Shown piece by piece: positions 1 to 7,225 of a stretch of DNA of 64,000 bases (its first letter is position 1; each line of letters opens with the position of its first letter). Source of the DNA: Phocaeicola salanitronis DSM 18170 (GTDB lineage: Bacteria > Bacteroidota > Bacteroidia > Bacteroidales > Bacteroidaceae); NCBI RefSeq assembly GCF_000190575.1, contig NC_015164.1, positions 3,744,001-3,808,000 of the forward strand, in the 5' to 3' direction. A program made the position numbers and the translations under genes. The notes under the pieces were generated by a model. The model did not search any database and was not told the origin of the DNA. It saw only the letters and a program-made list of their open reading frames with translations.

Positions 1-580
1 CAACTGAATCTTCTGCGACCAATACATTTTTCATCCAAAAAATATGAGGATATGCCGTTTGTTCTCTAAGTCGGAAATCAAGATACAAATATGAAGTTAT
101 AACTTTATTCATTCTCTTAATCCTGTTCGAGTTCTCCAAATCGATGAATTGGTTATATGACAAATGCTTAAATCTTATAAAGTAATACTTTTTATCGCTT
201 ATAGGAGCCAACTTTCTGGAGACTGGCGTTACTTCGCATATATCATATTTATCATAACACTTAAATTGCTTCAGGAACTCGAAAAGACAGGAAGATAATA
301 TAACCCCTTTGGAATGTGAATAATAATCGGTTTCCAGCCTTTTCACATTCGAGCATATCCAATAAAAGTGGGTAGGCAATTTATAATTGTCCGTTAAGGG
401 GACAGGCTTTCCGGCTCTCATAGGTGAATAGTTAAACCAATCGTTGCTATAAACAGGATTGTTATAAGGATTTTTAGATTTTATTTCCTCTGTAAAAGTA
501 GAGTCAATATATGGCGGTGCTATTGGAGTACCATGCCAAGGGGTTAATAGCATTTTGAATTTTACCATATCTTCTGTCAT
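1..580 (-). CDS. Cassette protein, partial (possible immunity protein)
   Basis: The frame is open from the ATG at 580 to the window edge (193 codons, no stop), so the C-terminus is missing. No signal peptide or membrane segment is visible, so the product is probably cytoplasmic. The N-terminal part is rich in Pro and aromatic residues (WHGTPIAPPY near residue 14), and the rest alternates short hydrophobic strands with charged turns. I do not recognise the family with confidence; the general look is reminiscent of Imm11/Imm43-type immunity proteins. It is the last array gene in the window and follows boundary site 603-647. Confidence 0.6.
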   Translation of the reverse strand, partial: MTEDMVKFKMLLTPWHGTPIAPPYIDSTFTEEIKSKNPYNNPVYSNDWFNYSPMRAGKPVPLTDNYKLPTHFYWICSNVKRLETDYYSHSKGVILSSCLFEFLKQFKCYDKYDICEVTPVSRKLAPISDKKYYFIRFKHLSYNQFIDLENSNRIKRMNKVITSYLYLDFRLREQTAYPHIFWMKNVLVAEDSV

Positions 581-602
581 TGTATTCTCTTTTAATTATT
601 GA

Positions 603-647
603 TAATGGTTAGAAAGGAGCATCGTTAGATGCTATCTTTCGTTGTTA
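603..647 (-). repeat. attC-like cassette boundary site
   Basis: Plus-strand ends are TAATGG and GTTGTTA. Stem arms GAAAG/CTTTC and GCATC/GATGC flank a GTTA loop, with an asymmetric GA versus TAT bulge. It belongs to the same subtype as 32721-32765 and 35903-35947. Confidence 0.8.
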
Positions 648-693
648 CTAACTTTATTATTTATAAGACTAATCGAATTTTTCTGCCGATTTA

Positions 694-1077
694 TCAAGCT
701 ATAAACAGTTTACGAAAAATTAAAATTCCTATGATTGCGATATAAATCGGAATGCAGAATATCATCCAATTAGAAATTAGCTTGTTTCTTGTGCAACCTT
801 GATACTTCTTTTTTAATTCCAGAATTTTCTTTTTCCTGTATCGAATACAGCAATATATGATTAACAGGCATAAAGGAACGAGTAAGAAGCATAAGCTATA
901 AAGTCCCTCTAAGAACCACGCATATTTATGTTGCATGTCATACCATTCCTTAATAGCGAAAAAGGCTATAATGAGTGATATGCCCAAGCTATAACATAAG
1001 TGGATGACAGCACTAAGGTATGGTGGGTCGCCATGCTTTTCATACATTCGATATAGTCTATAAAATATATAATCCAT
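694..1077 (-). CDS. Small three-helix membrane protein
   Basis: This 127-residue protein has three predicted membrane segments (about residues 21-42, 57-78 and 102-122) and a strongly basic loop (RKKK, about 80-98) that should face the cytoplasm. I recognise no family. It occupies a complete cassette between sites 603-647 and 1087-1131, and its ATG at 1077 lies 9 nt beyond the upstream site. By context it may protect against an envelope-targeting toxin; this is inference. Confidence 0.65.
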   Translation of the reverse strand: MDYIFYRLYRMYEKHGDPPYLSAVIHLCYSLGISLIIAFFAIKEWYDMQHKYAWFLEGLYSLCFLLVPLCLLIIYCCIRYRKKKILELKKKYQGCTRNKLISNWMIFCIPIYIAIIGILIFRKLFIA

Positions 1078-1086
1078 ATTTGTTAG

Positions 1087-1131
1087 TAATGGTTAAGCAG
1101 GGAACGGCTTGTCCGTTATCCTGCTTCGTTA
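1087..1131 (-). repeat. attC-like cassette boundary site
   Basis: Stem arms are GCAGG/CCTGC and ACGG/CCGT, with TAAT and GTTA ends. The subtype is shared with 26402, 29738 and 30911. Confidence 0.8.
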
Positions 1132-1165
1132 ACATCATATTTAATTTCCATTCCAGTGTACCATA
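1132..1165 (-). pseudogene. Remnant of a PoNi gene 3' end
   Basis: The stretch nearly matches the last codons of the PoNi gene at 36563-37300 (the MVHWNEIKYDVNEA end) and lies next to the same kind of boundary site. In gene order it follows the 1166-1687 gene, so that gene appears to have been inserted at the 3' end of a PoNi gene. The tail was left behind while the upstream PoNi copy kept its own end. Confidence 0.6.
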
Positions 1166-1687
1166 TTAATACACCATAATCACAAGGTCCTTTTGTGCTT
1201 CAACGGCTTCATCGAAAATGAAGTTCAAATCGTCCATTTCCTGCTCATAGTCGTAATCGCCGATACCATTGCCTTCTTCCAGCGAATTGTATTCCATCCT
1301 CTTGCTCTCCAATTCAGAAACAGGTATGCTAATGATATAGGGAAAATCATCACTCAATGGAATAGGGATGAATGTGCTTTGGCTATCCAGTTGCCAAAGG
1401 TTTTCCGCACAATAGATTTGCGTTCCGAAATGATTGCAAATCTTTTCATATACATACCCGTACATGGAAGCGATTTCGGGATAACGGACTTCTCCGTTCA
1501 CAATATCAGCCAATACAGCATAAGCATCCATATCCGTGTTCAGACTATCGCTGAAATAATCGTTCAAACTGTCAAGTCCCGGCTTCAGTGCAGCCTTTAA
1601 TTGGTTAAGCAGCAGATTATCACGAGCTCCATAAACAGACTTTACCTTATCGGCTTCTGTCAAATATGCACAAACAGAGTAACTCAT
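1166..1687 (-). CDS. DUF7691-like cytoplasmic protein
   Basis: This is a 173-residue acidic protein without a signal peptide. The start MSYSVCAYLTEADKVKSVYG followed by an acidic, helical body resembles the DUF7691-type family, though I hold that assignment loosely. It starts 8 nt after the PoNi gene stop at 1696 with no boundary site between them, so the two are cotranscribed and travel as one cassette. Copies of a PoNi-derived 12-mer (CAGTGTACCATA on the plus strand) lie on both sides, at 1154 and 1715, which fits a secondary insertion. Confidence 0.55.
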   Translation of the reverse strand: MSYSVCAYLTEADKVKSVYGARDNLLLNQLKAALKPGLDSLNDYFSDSLNTDMDAYAVLADIVNGEVRYPEIASMYGYVYEKICNHFGTQIYCAENLWQLDSQSTFIPIPLSDDFPYIISIPVSELESKRMEYNSLEEGNGIGDYDYEQEMDDLNFIFDEAVEAQKDLVIMVY

Positions 1688-1695
1688 ACTTATCT

Positions 1696-2397
1696 TTATT
1701 TTATGTTGTCGTTCCAGTGTACCATATCGTATGGATAATATGGCAACCCTTTCAGGCTGCTATCATCCAGCCCCAAAACCTTGACCAATGCACCGCTTTC
1801 AAAACACCAATAACCGTCATGGTTGATACCATATTTATGGTCGTTGTGCCAAGATAAATCAGAATGACCCCGATACCATTCTTTTTTGAGGTATTTTTCC
1901 AATCGTTTTACAGCTTCTGCCTTATCTTGTTCTGCCAACTCTGTAACAGTGATAGCAGCTTGATAGGGTGACGGATATAATACTTTGTTTGTAGTCCTTT
2001 TCCAATCTGGGAATCTGTATCTAATCAAGGTGTCATAAATATAGTCTTTTGCTTCTCTATCTTTTATCAGTTGCACCAAACTCTGTATTAGGTCATCTTC
2101 ATAATCCAACATGATACCTATTGACAAAAGCCACAACATTTCAATATAAAATCCGTTATCCGTCCAAAATCTCGGCATCGTTTTGATGACTTCCACATAA
2201 TTATTTTTCAGATTATCAATATCCTGTCCCATAGAATACTGTACCAATAAATAACGAAGCCTATAATTGAACAAAGAATCGTAACCTATATGTTTTCCTG
2301 AAAGATGCATTTGTTCATAATAACTAATATCTTCATCATACATTTTCAGTTGCTTCAAATACTGTTCTTCGGTAAAAAGTTTATCTCTTGTTTCCAT
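1696..2397 (-). CDS. PoNi family immunity protein (DUF1910/DUF1911)
   Basis: This 233-residue protein ends in the DUF1911 signature (about residues 173-233): EWYRGHSDLSWHNDHKYG, GYWCFESGALVKVLGLDDSS, then YYPYDMVHW. The helical N-terminal half fits DUF1910. PoNi proteins neutralise PoNe-type DNase toxins in the cytoplasm. A paralogue lies at 36563-37300 and shares the first eight residues, METRDKLF, and the C-terminal block. The gene is framed by inverted copies of the 12-mer TATGGTACACTG (2398-2409 and 1715-1726). Transcription probably comes from a promoter further upstream in the array. Confidence 0.88.
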   Translation of the reverse strand: METRDKLFTEEQYLKQLKMYDEDISYYEQMHLSGKHIGYDSLFNYRLRYLLVQYSMGQDIDNLKNNYVEVIKTMPRFWTDNGFYIEMLWLLSIGIMLDYEDDLIQSLVQLIKDREAKDYIYDTLIRYRFPDWKRTTNKVLYPSPYQAAITVTELAEQDKAEAVKRLEKYLKKEWYRGHSDLSWHNDHKYGINHDGYWCFESGALVKVLGLDDSSLKGLPYYPYDMVHWNDNIK

Positions 2398-2409
2398 TAT
2401 GGTACACTG
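2398..2409. repeat. 12-bp inverted repeat bordering the PoNi gene
   Basis: TATGGTACACTG directly abuts the PoNi start codon. Its inverse, CAGTGTACCATA, lies at 1715-1726 in the 3' end of the gene and again at 1154-1165. The paralogue at 36563 is framed the same way (37301-37312 and 36597-36608). Confidence 0.6.
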
Positions 2410-2421
2410 TTTTTGATGTTA

Positions 2422-2500
2422 ATTTGTTTATAAATACACCTGTAGGTATAGGATATTTCGATAACCGACACCTGGCAGGTGTGTTTCCTAATCTCTAATA
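2422..2500 (-). repeat. Long-form boundary repeat, copy 1
   Basis: The stretch contains the perfect 15-bp palindrome ACACCTGGCAGGTGT (2468-2482) and an outer ACACCTG...CAGGTGT pairing. It is almost identical to 24937-25015 and 39935-40013, and it replaces the usual 45-bp site. Confidence 0.65.
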
Positions 2501-2572
2501 GCAACACCCGTCAGATGTCAGACATTCCGCTAACCCACGCCATGCGGGGCGTATATCCTGACCTCCATGCCC

Positions 2573-2602
2573 CAAAGGTACGAAAAGAATCCAAGAAACA
2601 AA
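2573..2602 (-). promoter_or_regulatory. Reiterated array promoter, copy 1
   Basis: On the minus strand TTTG (2602-2599) is followed after 18 nt by TACCTTTG (2580-2573), the Bacteroidetes -33/-7 pattern. A 13-bp palindrome CCAAACGGTTTGG (2603-2615) lies immediately upstream and could be an operator. The leader then runs through a conserved GC-rich stretch. Confidence 0.75.
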
Positions 2603-2666
2603 CCAAACGGTTTGGAAAAGTCGCAAAAGATTTTTCAGGAGGGAGAGAAAGGATGCCGGAGGGCAT

Positions 2667-2690
2667 AAAAAAAGCCTGAACGGGTCAGGC
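2667..2690 (-). terminator. Rho-independent terminator of TetR copy 1
   Basis: On the minus strand GCCTGA-CCCGT-TCAGGC is followed by seven T. The TetR stop codon (TGA) lies inside the first arm. Confidence 0.9.
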
Positions 2691-3296
2691 TTTAATCAGC
2701 GAATAGATGAAACGGAGCTTGCGGGAGAGTTCCCCCGTGTCCAGACCGGAGAGGAAAGCCTGCTCGAAAGACAAGCCGTAGAATACCTCGCGGAACATGG
2801 CGACGGTTTCCTCCGTGTCCACCTCCGCGCGGATTTCGCCCGACGACTTCGCCCGCTCGATAATGTCGCGCCACAGCTTCCGGTCTTTCTCGAACAGGGC
2901 GGCGAACTTCGCCCCGGCATCGGGGTAATACTGCCGCACTTGCATCAACAGGTGGAAGTAGTAGAAGTTGTAGCTGCATCCCTGCGGGTTGTTCCCGTCG
3001 TCGAGCAAGCCTACGATGCGGCGCATGGTCTTTTCCACGCTTTCCACATGGTGGTCGATGAACTCCAGCAGCGTGCCGCCCCGGAAGCTGAACTTGTTGG
3101 CAGGGTCTTGCGTGGCGAAGATGTATTTGTCCACCACCGCCACGAACAGGTCTTGCTTGAAGGAGTAGTAATAAATCAGCCCCCACTTGGACAGCCCGCA
3201 GGCTTTGGCGATAGTCACCAGACTTGCCTTCTCGTAGTTCATCTTGGCGAACACCCGCAAGGCGTTCTCCAGCACTTCTTCCCGGTTTGTTATCAT
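2685..3296 (-). CDS. TetR/AcrR family transcriptional regulator, copy 1
   Basis: This 203-residue protein has an N-terminal TetR helix-turn-helix (about residues 12-50: VLENALRVFAKMNYEKASLV, then TIAKACGLSKWGLIYYYSFK) and an alpha-helical ligand-binding C-terminal domain. Copies at 16766 and 25197 differ at only one to three residues. The recognition-helix position that is Pro in copy 3 (SKPGL) is Trp here, which is unusual for the family. It is followed by its own terminator and by a promoter reading into the next cassettes, so it may control immunity expression. The inducer is unknown. Confidence 0.85.
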   Translation of the reverse strand: MITNREEVLENALRVFAKMNYEKASLVTIAKACGLSKWGLIYYYSFKQDLFVAVVDKYIFATQDPANKFSFRGGTLLEFIDHHVESVEKTMRRIVGLLDDGNNPQGCSYNFYYFHLLMQVRQYYPDAGAKFAALFEKDRKLWRDIIERAKSSGEIRAEVDTEETVAMFREVFYGLSFEQAFLSGLDTGELSRKLRFIYSLIKA

Positions 3297-3340
3297 AAGC
3301 GTAAGGGGTTTATGTTTTTAATTCACGAAGGTAGGGAAAA

Positions 3341-3357
3341 CTTGCGTTCGCGGCAAG
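3341..3357. promoter_or_regulatory. Operator-like inverted repeat upstream of TetR copy 1
   Basis: CTTGC and GCAAG arms enclose a 7-nt centre, about 45 nt upstream of the TetR start. It is also present at 17422-17438 but eroded in the third copy (near 25850). Confidence 0.5.
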
Positions 3358-3368
3358 CAAAAAAATGA

Positions 3369-3773
3369 TTATATGAAATTCAGCCAATACTTGTACTTAA
3401 TCATATAATAAAGCAATATGCCCCAAAGAGGATAAATCACCCAAGACATGATACAGGAGAACCTTTGACTGCCAAACAGCAATGGCTTTTCCCGCATTAT
3501 TTCAATTCCCTTTTTCTTTTTGATGTAATACTTGCTCATAAAACGGTACATGATGTAATAGATTAAAATGAAAAAAATAAACGGCAAATCATAATCGAAG
3601 TTCTCTTTGACCAATGGATAAATAAACACTATTGCAGGTAAAAATAATAGTCCGCAAAATAGCATCACAGTTCTTTCATGCGGGTTTTCCAACCGAAATT
3701 TGTCCCGGTTGAATATGAAGAATTGATAATACATTGCATCGAAGAAGAATTTTATCAGTCTGATTGCTTTCAT
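3369..3773 (-). CDS. Membrane protein, intact copy
   Basis: This 134-residue protein has about three membrane segments (near residues 36-54, 62-80 and 107-126) and a basic cytoplasmic loop (KKKKG). The first 91 residues are duplicated in the chimeric gene at 10207-10584. No family is recognised. The stop lies next to the TetR module boundary at 3357. Upstream there is a deleted neighbour (3883-3933), so this cassette is a reduced version of the two-gene unit preserved at 10311-11167. Confidence 0.65.
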   Translation of the reverse strand: MKAIRLIKFFFDAMYYQFFIFNRDKFRLENPHERTVMLFCGLLFLPAIVFIYPLVKENFDYDLPFIFFILIYYIMYRFMSKYYIKKKKGIEIMREKPLLFGSQRFSCIMSWVIYPLWGILLYYMIKYKYWLNFI

Positions 3774-3791
3774 GCTTGCTTTACATTATGG

Positions 3792-3813
3792 AAAAAAAAC
3801 GATATATTATCGT
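3792..3813 (-). terminator. Possible weak terminator or attenuator
   Basis: On the minus strand ACGATA-ATA-TATCGT is followed by a run of T. It precedes the 3773 start by about 20 nt. The same element is at 10604-10624. The stem is AT-rich, so function is uncertain. Confidence 0.35.
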
Positions 3814-3882
3814 CTAACGCCCATATCGTCCTTACTATCTTTTGCCAATGAATCATTTGTCCCAATTTATAATATCCGGCAA

Positions 3883-3933
3883 CTAATTGCTATTAGGGTG
3901 ATTAAGCCGTTTGCTTCCGGCATATAGTTTTAT
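3883..3933 (-). pseudogene. 3' remnant of the 10694-11167 membrane gene
   Basis: The last 15-16 codons of the gene at 10694-11167 (KLYAGSKRLNHPNS then stop) are still readable here, followed by the same spacer and by the 3369 gene. The rest of the gene is gone, which shows an internal deletion of an ancestral two-gene cassette. Confidence 0.75.
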
Positions 3934-3943
3934 ATTCTGACAG

Positions 3944-4504
3944 CTAATTGAAAGAAACTCTTAAAGGAATATCATGCCATCTTTTATGGTCATGGAAATG
4001 CAGATAAATGGAATCCCCCTCAAAAAAGTTATCTATAATATATCCAAAGTTGCTGTTGAATTCTTTTAAGGGGACATGAATGGTGTCTTTATGTTCATCC
4101 ATCATTTTCTTGTAATAGGCAGACATCCATTCTTTTATCGTGTCGTTCTTATCAATAATGTATAATGTATAACCATTAAACACTTTATAATAAGATGAAG
4201 TCAAAGAATTGTCTTCATCATCGGTCATTAAATAGCAGCCTGCTGTACCTGAACTAAGTCCTTCATTATGGAATAAATAAGAGTTCTCCGCATAATAAAT
4301 GTCTCTATCATCATTTTTCTTTACCTTAAAAGATAAGGGATAGGATAAACTGAAAATAGAACTTTTATCTTTCTTCATTCTCAATACAACAGGGTTTGTA
4401 CTCTCAATTTGTTTCACCAACAACACATTCCTGTTAGAAGCACATCCAACAAAACCACAAATTGCCAAAATCAAAATAATGCGCATCATATTTTTATCTA
4501 TCAT
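3944..4504 (-). CDS. Lipoprotein, possible periplasmic immunity protein
   Basis: This 186-residue protein starts with a basic N-terminus, a hydrophobic stretch and a lipobox-like GFVGC (Cys 21), so it is probably a lipid-anchored envelope protein. The mature part carries NPVVLRMKKD...PLSFKVKK, alignable by eye with the lipoprotein at 11319-11906 (YPIVLKKGRD...PLAFEISK), so the two are paralogues. No named family is recognised. An envelope location suits protection from a periplasm-acting toxin; this is inference from location and neighbours. Confidence 0.65.
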   Translation of the reverse strand: MIDKNMMRIILILAICGFVGCASNRNVLLVKQIESTNPVVLRMKKDKSSIFSLSYPLSFKVKKNDDRDIYYAENSYLFHNEGLSSGTAGCYLMTDDEDNSLTSSYYKVFNGYTLYIIDKNDTIKEWMSAYYKKMMDEHKDTIHVPLKEFNSNFGYIIDNFFEGDSIYLHFHDHKRWHDIPLRVSFN

Positions 4505-4552
4505 GGGGAGTAGAATTTTTAGCTATATCTCATTAATTAGTTGTTGATTCCC

Positions 4553-4582
4553 CAAAGGTACGAAAAGAATCGGATAAACAAA
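4553..4582 (-). promoter_or_regulatory. Reiterated array promoter, copy 2
   Basis: TTTG (4582-4579), 18 nt, TACCTTTG (4560-4553) on the minus strand. It lies downstream of the ATPase gene and reads into the lipoprotein gene ending at 3944; the start ATG is about 45 nt beyond the -7 box. Confidence 0.75.
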
Positions 4583-4676
4583 CCGAATGGTTTGAAAAAG
4601 TAGCGAAAGAGTTGGCGGGAGGGGAAGAAAGGCTGTCGGCATCCTGCCATTTCCTCCGCCAATCATTAGGGTCATC

Positions 4677-5933
4677 TTAAAGTTCCAGTGAATTTTCCTT
4701 AAGCAAGAATTCGTAAATGCTGATGGTCGTAATCCCGGCTTCATCCCTTGTTATGGGGCTTTCCTCTCCGATAACGATAATCTTCTTGAAAGAATCGTCC
4801 ACTCTCAACAGGGAAGCCCGTTCCTGCCTTATTTTCTCATCGGATTCCATCCGGTAGGCCGACTGTATGTAATACCGTCTGCTCCCCAGATTGCAAACAA
4901 AATCGACCTCAAGGCTGGAACGGTGCTGTTTCCCGTCCTCGCCTCTGCGGACGACAGGAACGACGCCTACATCCACATTGAAGCCACGTATCCGCAGTTC
5001 GTTATAAACCATGTTCTCCATCAGATGGCTTTTCTCCGACTGGCGGAAGTTAATCCGAGCGTTGCGCAGCCCCAAGTCCATGAAGTAATACTTATAGGGG
5101 GAATTGATGTAGCGTTTCCCCTTGATGTCGTAGCGGGTGGACTTCTCTATCAGGAACGAATCGCAGAGGTAGTCAATGTAATTCTTGACGGTATCGCTGG
5201 ACAGGGGCGATTTCTTCTCGCTTTGGAACGTGTTTGCCAGCTTGTTCGGATTGGTCAGCGCGCCGATGCCCGATGCTATAATGTTGATGAGTTCCTCCAG
5301 GTCGTCGTCCTTGCGTATCTCGTAACGCTCTTTGATGTCCTTCAGGTAGGTCTCGTCGAACAGGGCTTTCAGGAAACGCACCTTCTGTTCTTCCGTTGGG
5401 TAGGACAGAATCTGCGGAAGCCCGCCATACAGCATGTATTCGTTAAGCCCGGCCTGCACCGTTCCGGGATAAGCGGACATGTATTCGCTGAAACTCAACG
5501 GGTACATTTTCACCTCGAAGCCACGCCCCCGAAATTCCGTAATGATGTCTTTGGACAGGAATTTCGCATTGCTACCCGTTACATAAATATCCGCATTGCG
5601 TATTCTAAGGAAGCCGTTCAGCACATCTTCAAACTGGTCGAGCATCTGTACCTCGTCCAATAGGATGTAATACATATCCCCGTCCGTGATGCGGCTTTCC
5701 ACATAGGCATAAAGGTTGTCCGGATTTCTCATGGCACGGTTCCTGTAATCTTCCAAATCCACCTTTATGATATGGTCTGGGGCGATGCCGTTGCTTTCCA
5801 GATACGAGGTAAATATCTCAAAGAGCAAGTACGACTTGCCACACCTGCGCATCCCGGTTATAATCTTAATCATACCGTTGTTCCGCAAGGAAACGAGTTC
5901 ATCCAAGTATTTTCTTCGTTCTATATGCTTCAT
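4677..5933 (-). CDS. AAA_14/DUF4143 ATPase, copy 1
   Basis: This 418-residue ATP-binding protein has a Walker A (GMRRCGKS, about 27-34), a Walker B (YYILLDE, about 88-94), a sensor-like YVTGSNAKFL (about 117-126) and a C-terminal DUF4143 domain with a nuclease-like fold (EVDFVCN region). The family is widespread in Bacteroidales and its function is not established. It is a gene of its own unit: promoter and palindrome upstream, array promoter downstream. The second copy at 8933 differs by a handful of residues. Intact length argues that both are functional. Confidence 0.88.
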   Translation of the reverse strand: MKHIERRKYLDELVSLRNNGMIKIITGMRRCGKSYLLFEIFTSYLESNGIAPDHIIKVDLEDYRNRAMRNPDNLYAYVESRITDGDMYYILLDEVQMLDQFEDVLNGFLRIRNADIYVTGSNAKFLSKDIITEFRGRGFEVKMYPLSFSEYMSAYPGTVQAGLNEYMLYGGLPQILSYPTEEQKVRFLKALFDETYLKDIKERYEIRKDDDLEELINIIASGIGALTNPNKLANTFQSEKKSPLSSDTVKNYIDYLCDSFLIEKSTRYDIKGKRYINSPYKYYFMDLGLRNARINFRQSEKSHLMENMVYNELRIRGFNVDVGVVPVVRRGEDGKQHRSSLEVDFVCNLGSRRYYIQSAYRMESDEKIRQERASLLRVDDSFKKIIVIGEESPITRDEAGITTISIYEFLLKENSLEL

Positions 5934-5948
5934 GCTAATCGAAATTTA

Positions 5949-5963
5949 TGTCACCAAGTGACA
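5949..5963. promoter_or_regulatory. Palindromic operator-like site before ATPase copy 1
   Basis: The perfect palindrome TGTCAC-CAA-GTGACA lies between the predicted -7 box and the start codon, where a repressor would block transcription. It is conserved at 10205-10219. Confidence 0.55.
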
Positions 5964-5976
5964 GAGTTTCCGATTA

Positions 5977-5984
5977 CAAAGATA
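5977..5984 (-). promoter_or_regulatory. -7 box of ATPase copy 1
   Basis: The minus strand reads TATCTTTG, matching TAnnTTTG, with a TTG about 22 nt upstream. It lies 44 nt before the ATPase ATG. Confidence 0.55.
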
Positions 5985-6109
5985 AGGTTTCTTTCTTCAA
6001 GTCTGGCAAGCCTACTCGAAAAAAGTGTCATTGATGACGGCTTTTCCGGGTAGAGCATCCGCCATTATCTCAATTCGACTCCAATATCCCAAAAGTTTAT
6101 TGAACAGTA

Positions 6110-6478
6110 TCATTGTAACCAAAGTGCGAAAATAATCAAAAAGACATACGGAAATAGCAAAAACAGGATAGCCCAAATGCTGGAATATTTCTCATACGAT
6201 TTATCTTGCCGGATTTTCAAATACCGTCGTTTATAATGATAATAAGCGTACAGAATTATCCATACAACAGGATAGGCGAGCAGAGCAAGCAGAATAAACG
6301 GAGCCGGATTAGTGCTTGTAGTCGCCCAATAAATCGAGGCTATATCTACTCCATAAAGCAGAAATACAAGACTTAATACACTCGGAACATTCCATGAATA
6401 CATACTTGTGTCCATCCATCGAGTTAAGCGTTCTGTCTTATACCATAAATATCCCAATACTCTGTGAACTATATTCAT
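6110..6478 (-). CDS. Small membrane protein
   Basis: This 122-residue protein has three predicted membrane segments (about 32-52, 62-82 and 102-121) and a basic loop HYKRRYLKIRQDKSYEKY between the last two. No family is recognised. In gene order it follows the small gene ending at 6534 and precedes the ATPase module. No boundary hairpin separates it from its neighbours, so 7221 down to 6110 looks like one multi-gene cassette. Confidence 0.6.
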   Translation of the reverse strand: MNIVHRVLGYLWYKTERLTRWMDTSMYSWNVPSVLSLVFLLYGVDIASIYWATTSTNPAPFILLALLAYPVVWIILYAYYHYKRRYLKIRQDKSYEKYSSIWAILFLLFPYVFLIIFALWLQ

Positions 6479-6533
6479 ATATCGCCATTATTTATACGCT
6501 TCTTTTCCTTTCTTTGCTCATATATTCAATGGA

Positions 6534-6728
6534 TTATGTTCTCCAGAATGCAAAATAAAACAGGATGATACCCAGTGCAATTCCACAAAAGACAAGACCT
6601 GTCAGGTAAAAGACCCAATCCGGATAATGGAAATCAATCTCCTTGTAAGGAATGGCAGTTTTCTTCACATACTTGTTCCATGCCCAAATAAGAACCCTTC
6701 CCAATCTTTTTGCTGTAATATAGCTCAT
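6534..6728 (-). CDS. Very small single-span membrane protein
   Basis: I chose the ATG at 6728 (MSYITAKRLGRV, 64 residues). A start at 6761 would overlap the end of the upstream gene by 26 nt, whereas the chosen start lies 7 nt after its stop. One clear membrane segment occupies about residues 40-60. It is probably translationally coupled to the 6736-7221 gene and may be a partner subunit of it. Confidence 0.55.
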   Translation of the reverse strand: MSYITAKRLGRVLIWAWNKYVKKTAIPYKEIDFHYPDWVFYLTGLVFCGIALGIILFYFAFWRT

Positions 6729-6735
6729 AATTATT

Positions 6736-7221
6736 TTACTTTTCAATTTGAATTCCCTCATGCGCTGCTAAGCAACAGATAAATTTATCGAACTCGGCGA
6801 AATACTTCCTGTATTTATCCTTCTTGAATACAAATAATTCATTTATATAGCATAGATAGAAAATCAAGGATATAAGCAATAATAAAAGAATGAACTTGTA
6901 CTCAAAAATGGCAATTGGAACGCCTATGCCTAACATCTTTAAGACTTTGCTGCCTACAATCAATGCCATACAAAGCAACCAAAAACTGGTGCAGCTTATG
7001 GCAAACATTGCCCGTGAAGAAATGATTACATTTGCTCCCCCATGAATTTCACTAACTTCTTGCTTTTCTATTCTTGATACAATACATTTCATGTACTTGT
7101 TGTTCCATTTTGGGAGGCTTAGCCAATAGAAAGGATTCAAAATCCTTTTCAAAATAAGGAACAACAAGTTATATTCGCAATAGTATAGAATATTGTAATA
7201 TTTCTCTAATAACTTCATCAT
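6736..7221 (-). CDS. LLEKYYNI-family membrane protein, paralogue 1 of 4
   Basis: This 161-residue protein has an amphipathic N-terminus with LLEKYYN, the signature NPFYWLSLPKWNN (about 29-41), two membrane segments (about 71-91 and 107-126) and a C-terminal DKYRKYFAEFDK (about 135-146). Paralogues lie at 13049, 17441 and 25872 in this window. This copy is the most divergent and shorter at the C-terminus. The family is unknown to me; four copies with variable membrane regions suggest membrane-located protection against related toxins. Confidence 0.7.
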   Translation of the reverse strand: MMKLLEKYYNILYYCEYNLLFLILKRILNPFYWLSLPKWNNKYMKCIVSRIEKQEVSEIHGGANVIISSRAMFAISCTSFWLLCMALIVGSKVLKMLGIGVPIAIFEYKFILLLLLISLIFYLCYINELFVFKKDKYRKYFAEFDKFICCLAAHEGIQIEK

Positions 7222-7225
7222 GCCT

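Larger units (their letters stand above)
2418..3357 (-). mobile_element. TetR-terminator-promoter module, copy 1
   Basis: In gene orientation the block holds a TetR gene with an operator-like upstream palindrome, a Rho-independent terminator, a promoter aimed at the next cassettes and a long-form boundary site. Near-identical blocks lie at 16590-17440 and 24934-25870. The GC-rich body contrasts with AT-rich neighbours. Confidence 0.7.
4640..6049 (-). repeat. Duplicated ATPase module, copy 1
   Basis: The stretch is almost identical to 8896-10305, covering the ATPase gene, its promoter and the operator-like palindrome. Identity stops on the right at the 9-mer GGCTTTTCC. Confidence 0.85.

Noticed and set aside
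2692..3186. Long alternative frames across the TetR genes
   Set aside because: They are Arg/Gly-rich by-products of GC-rich codons in the TetR frame, which has a clear helix-turn-helix and terminator.
4923..5663. 246-residue plus-strand frame opposite the ATPase gene (also 9179-9919)
   Set aside because: It is an antisense shadow of the DUF4143 gene: it recurs only because the ATPase is duplicated, and its sequence follows the codon structure of the minus strand.
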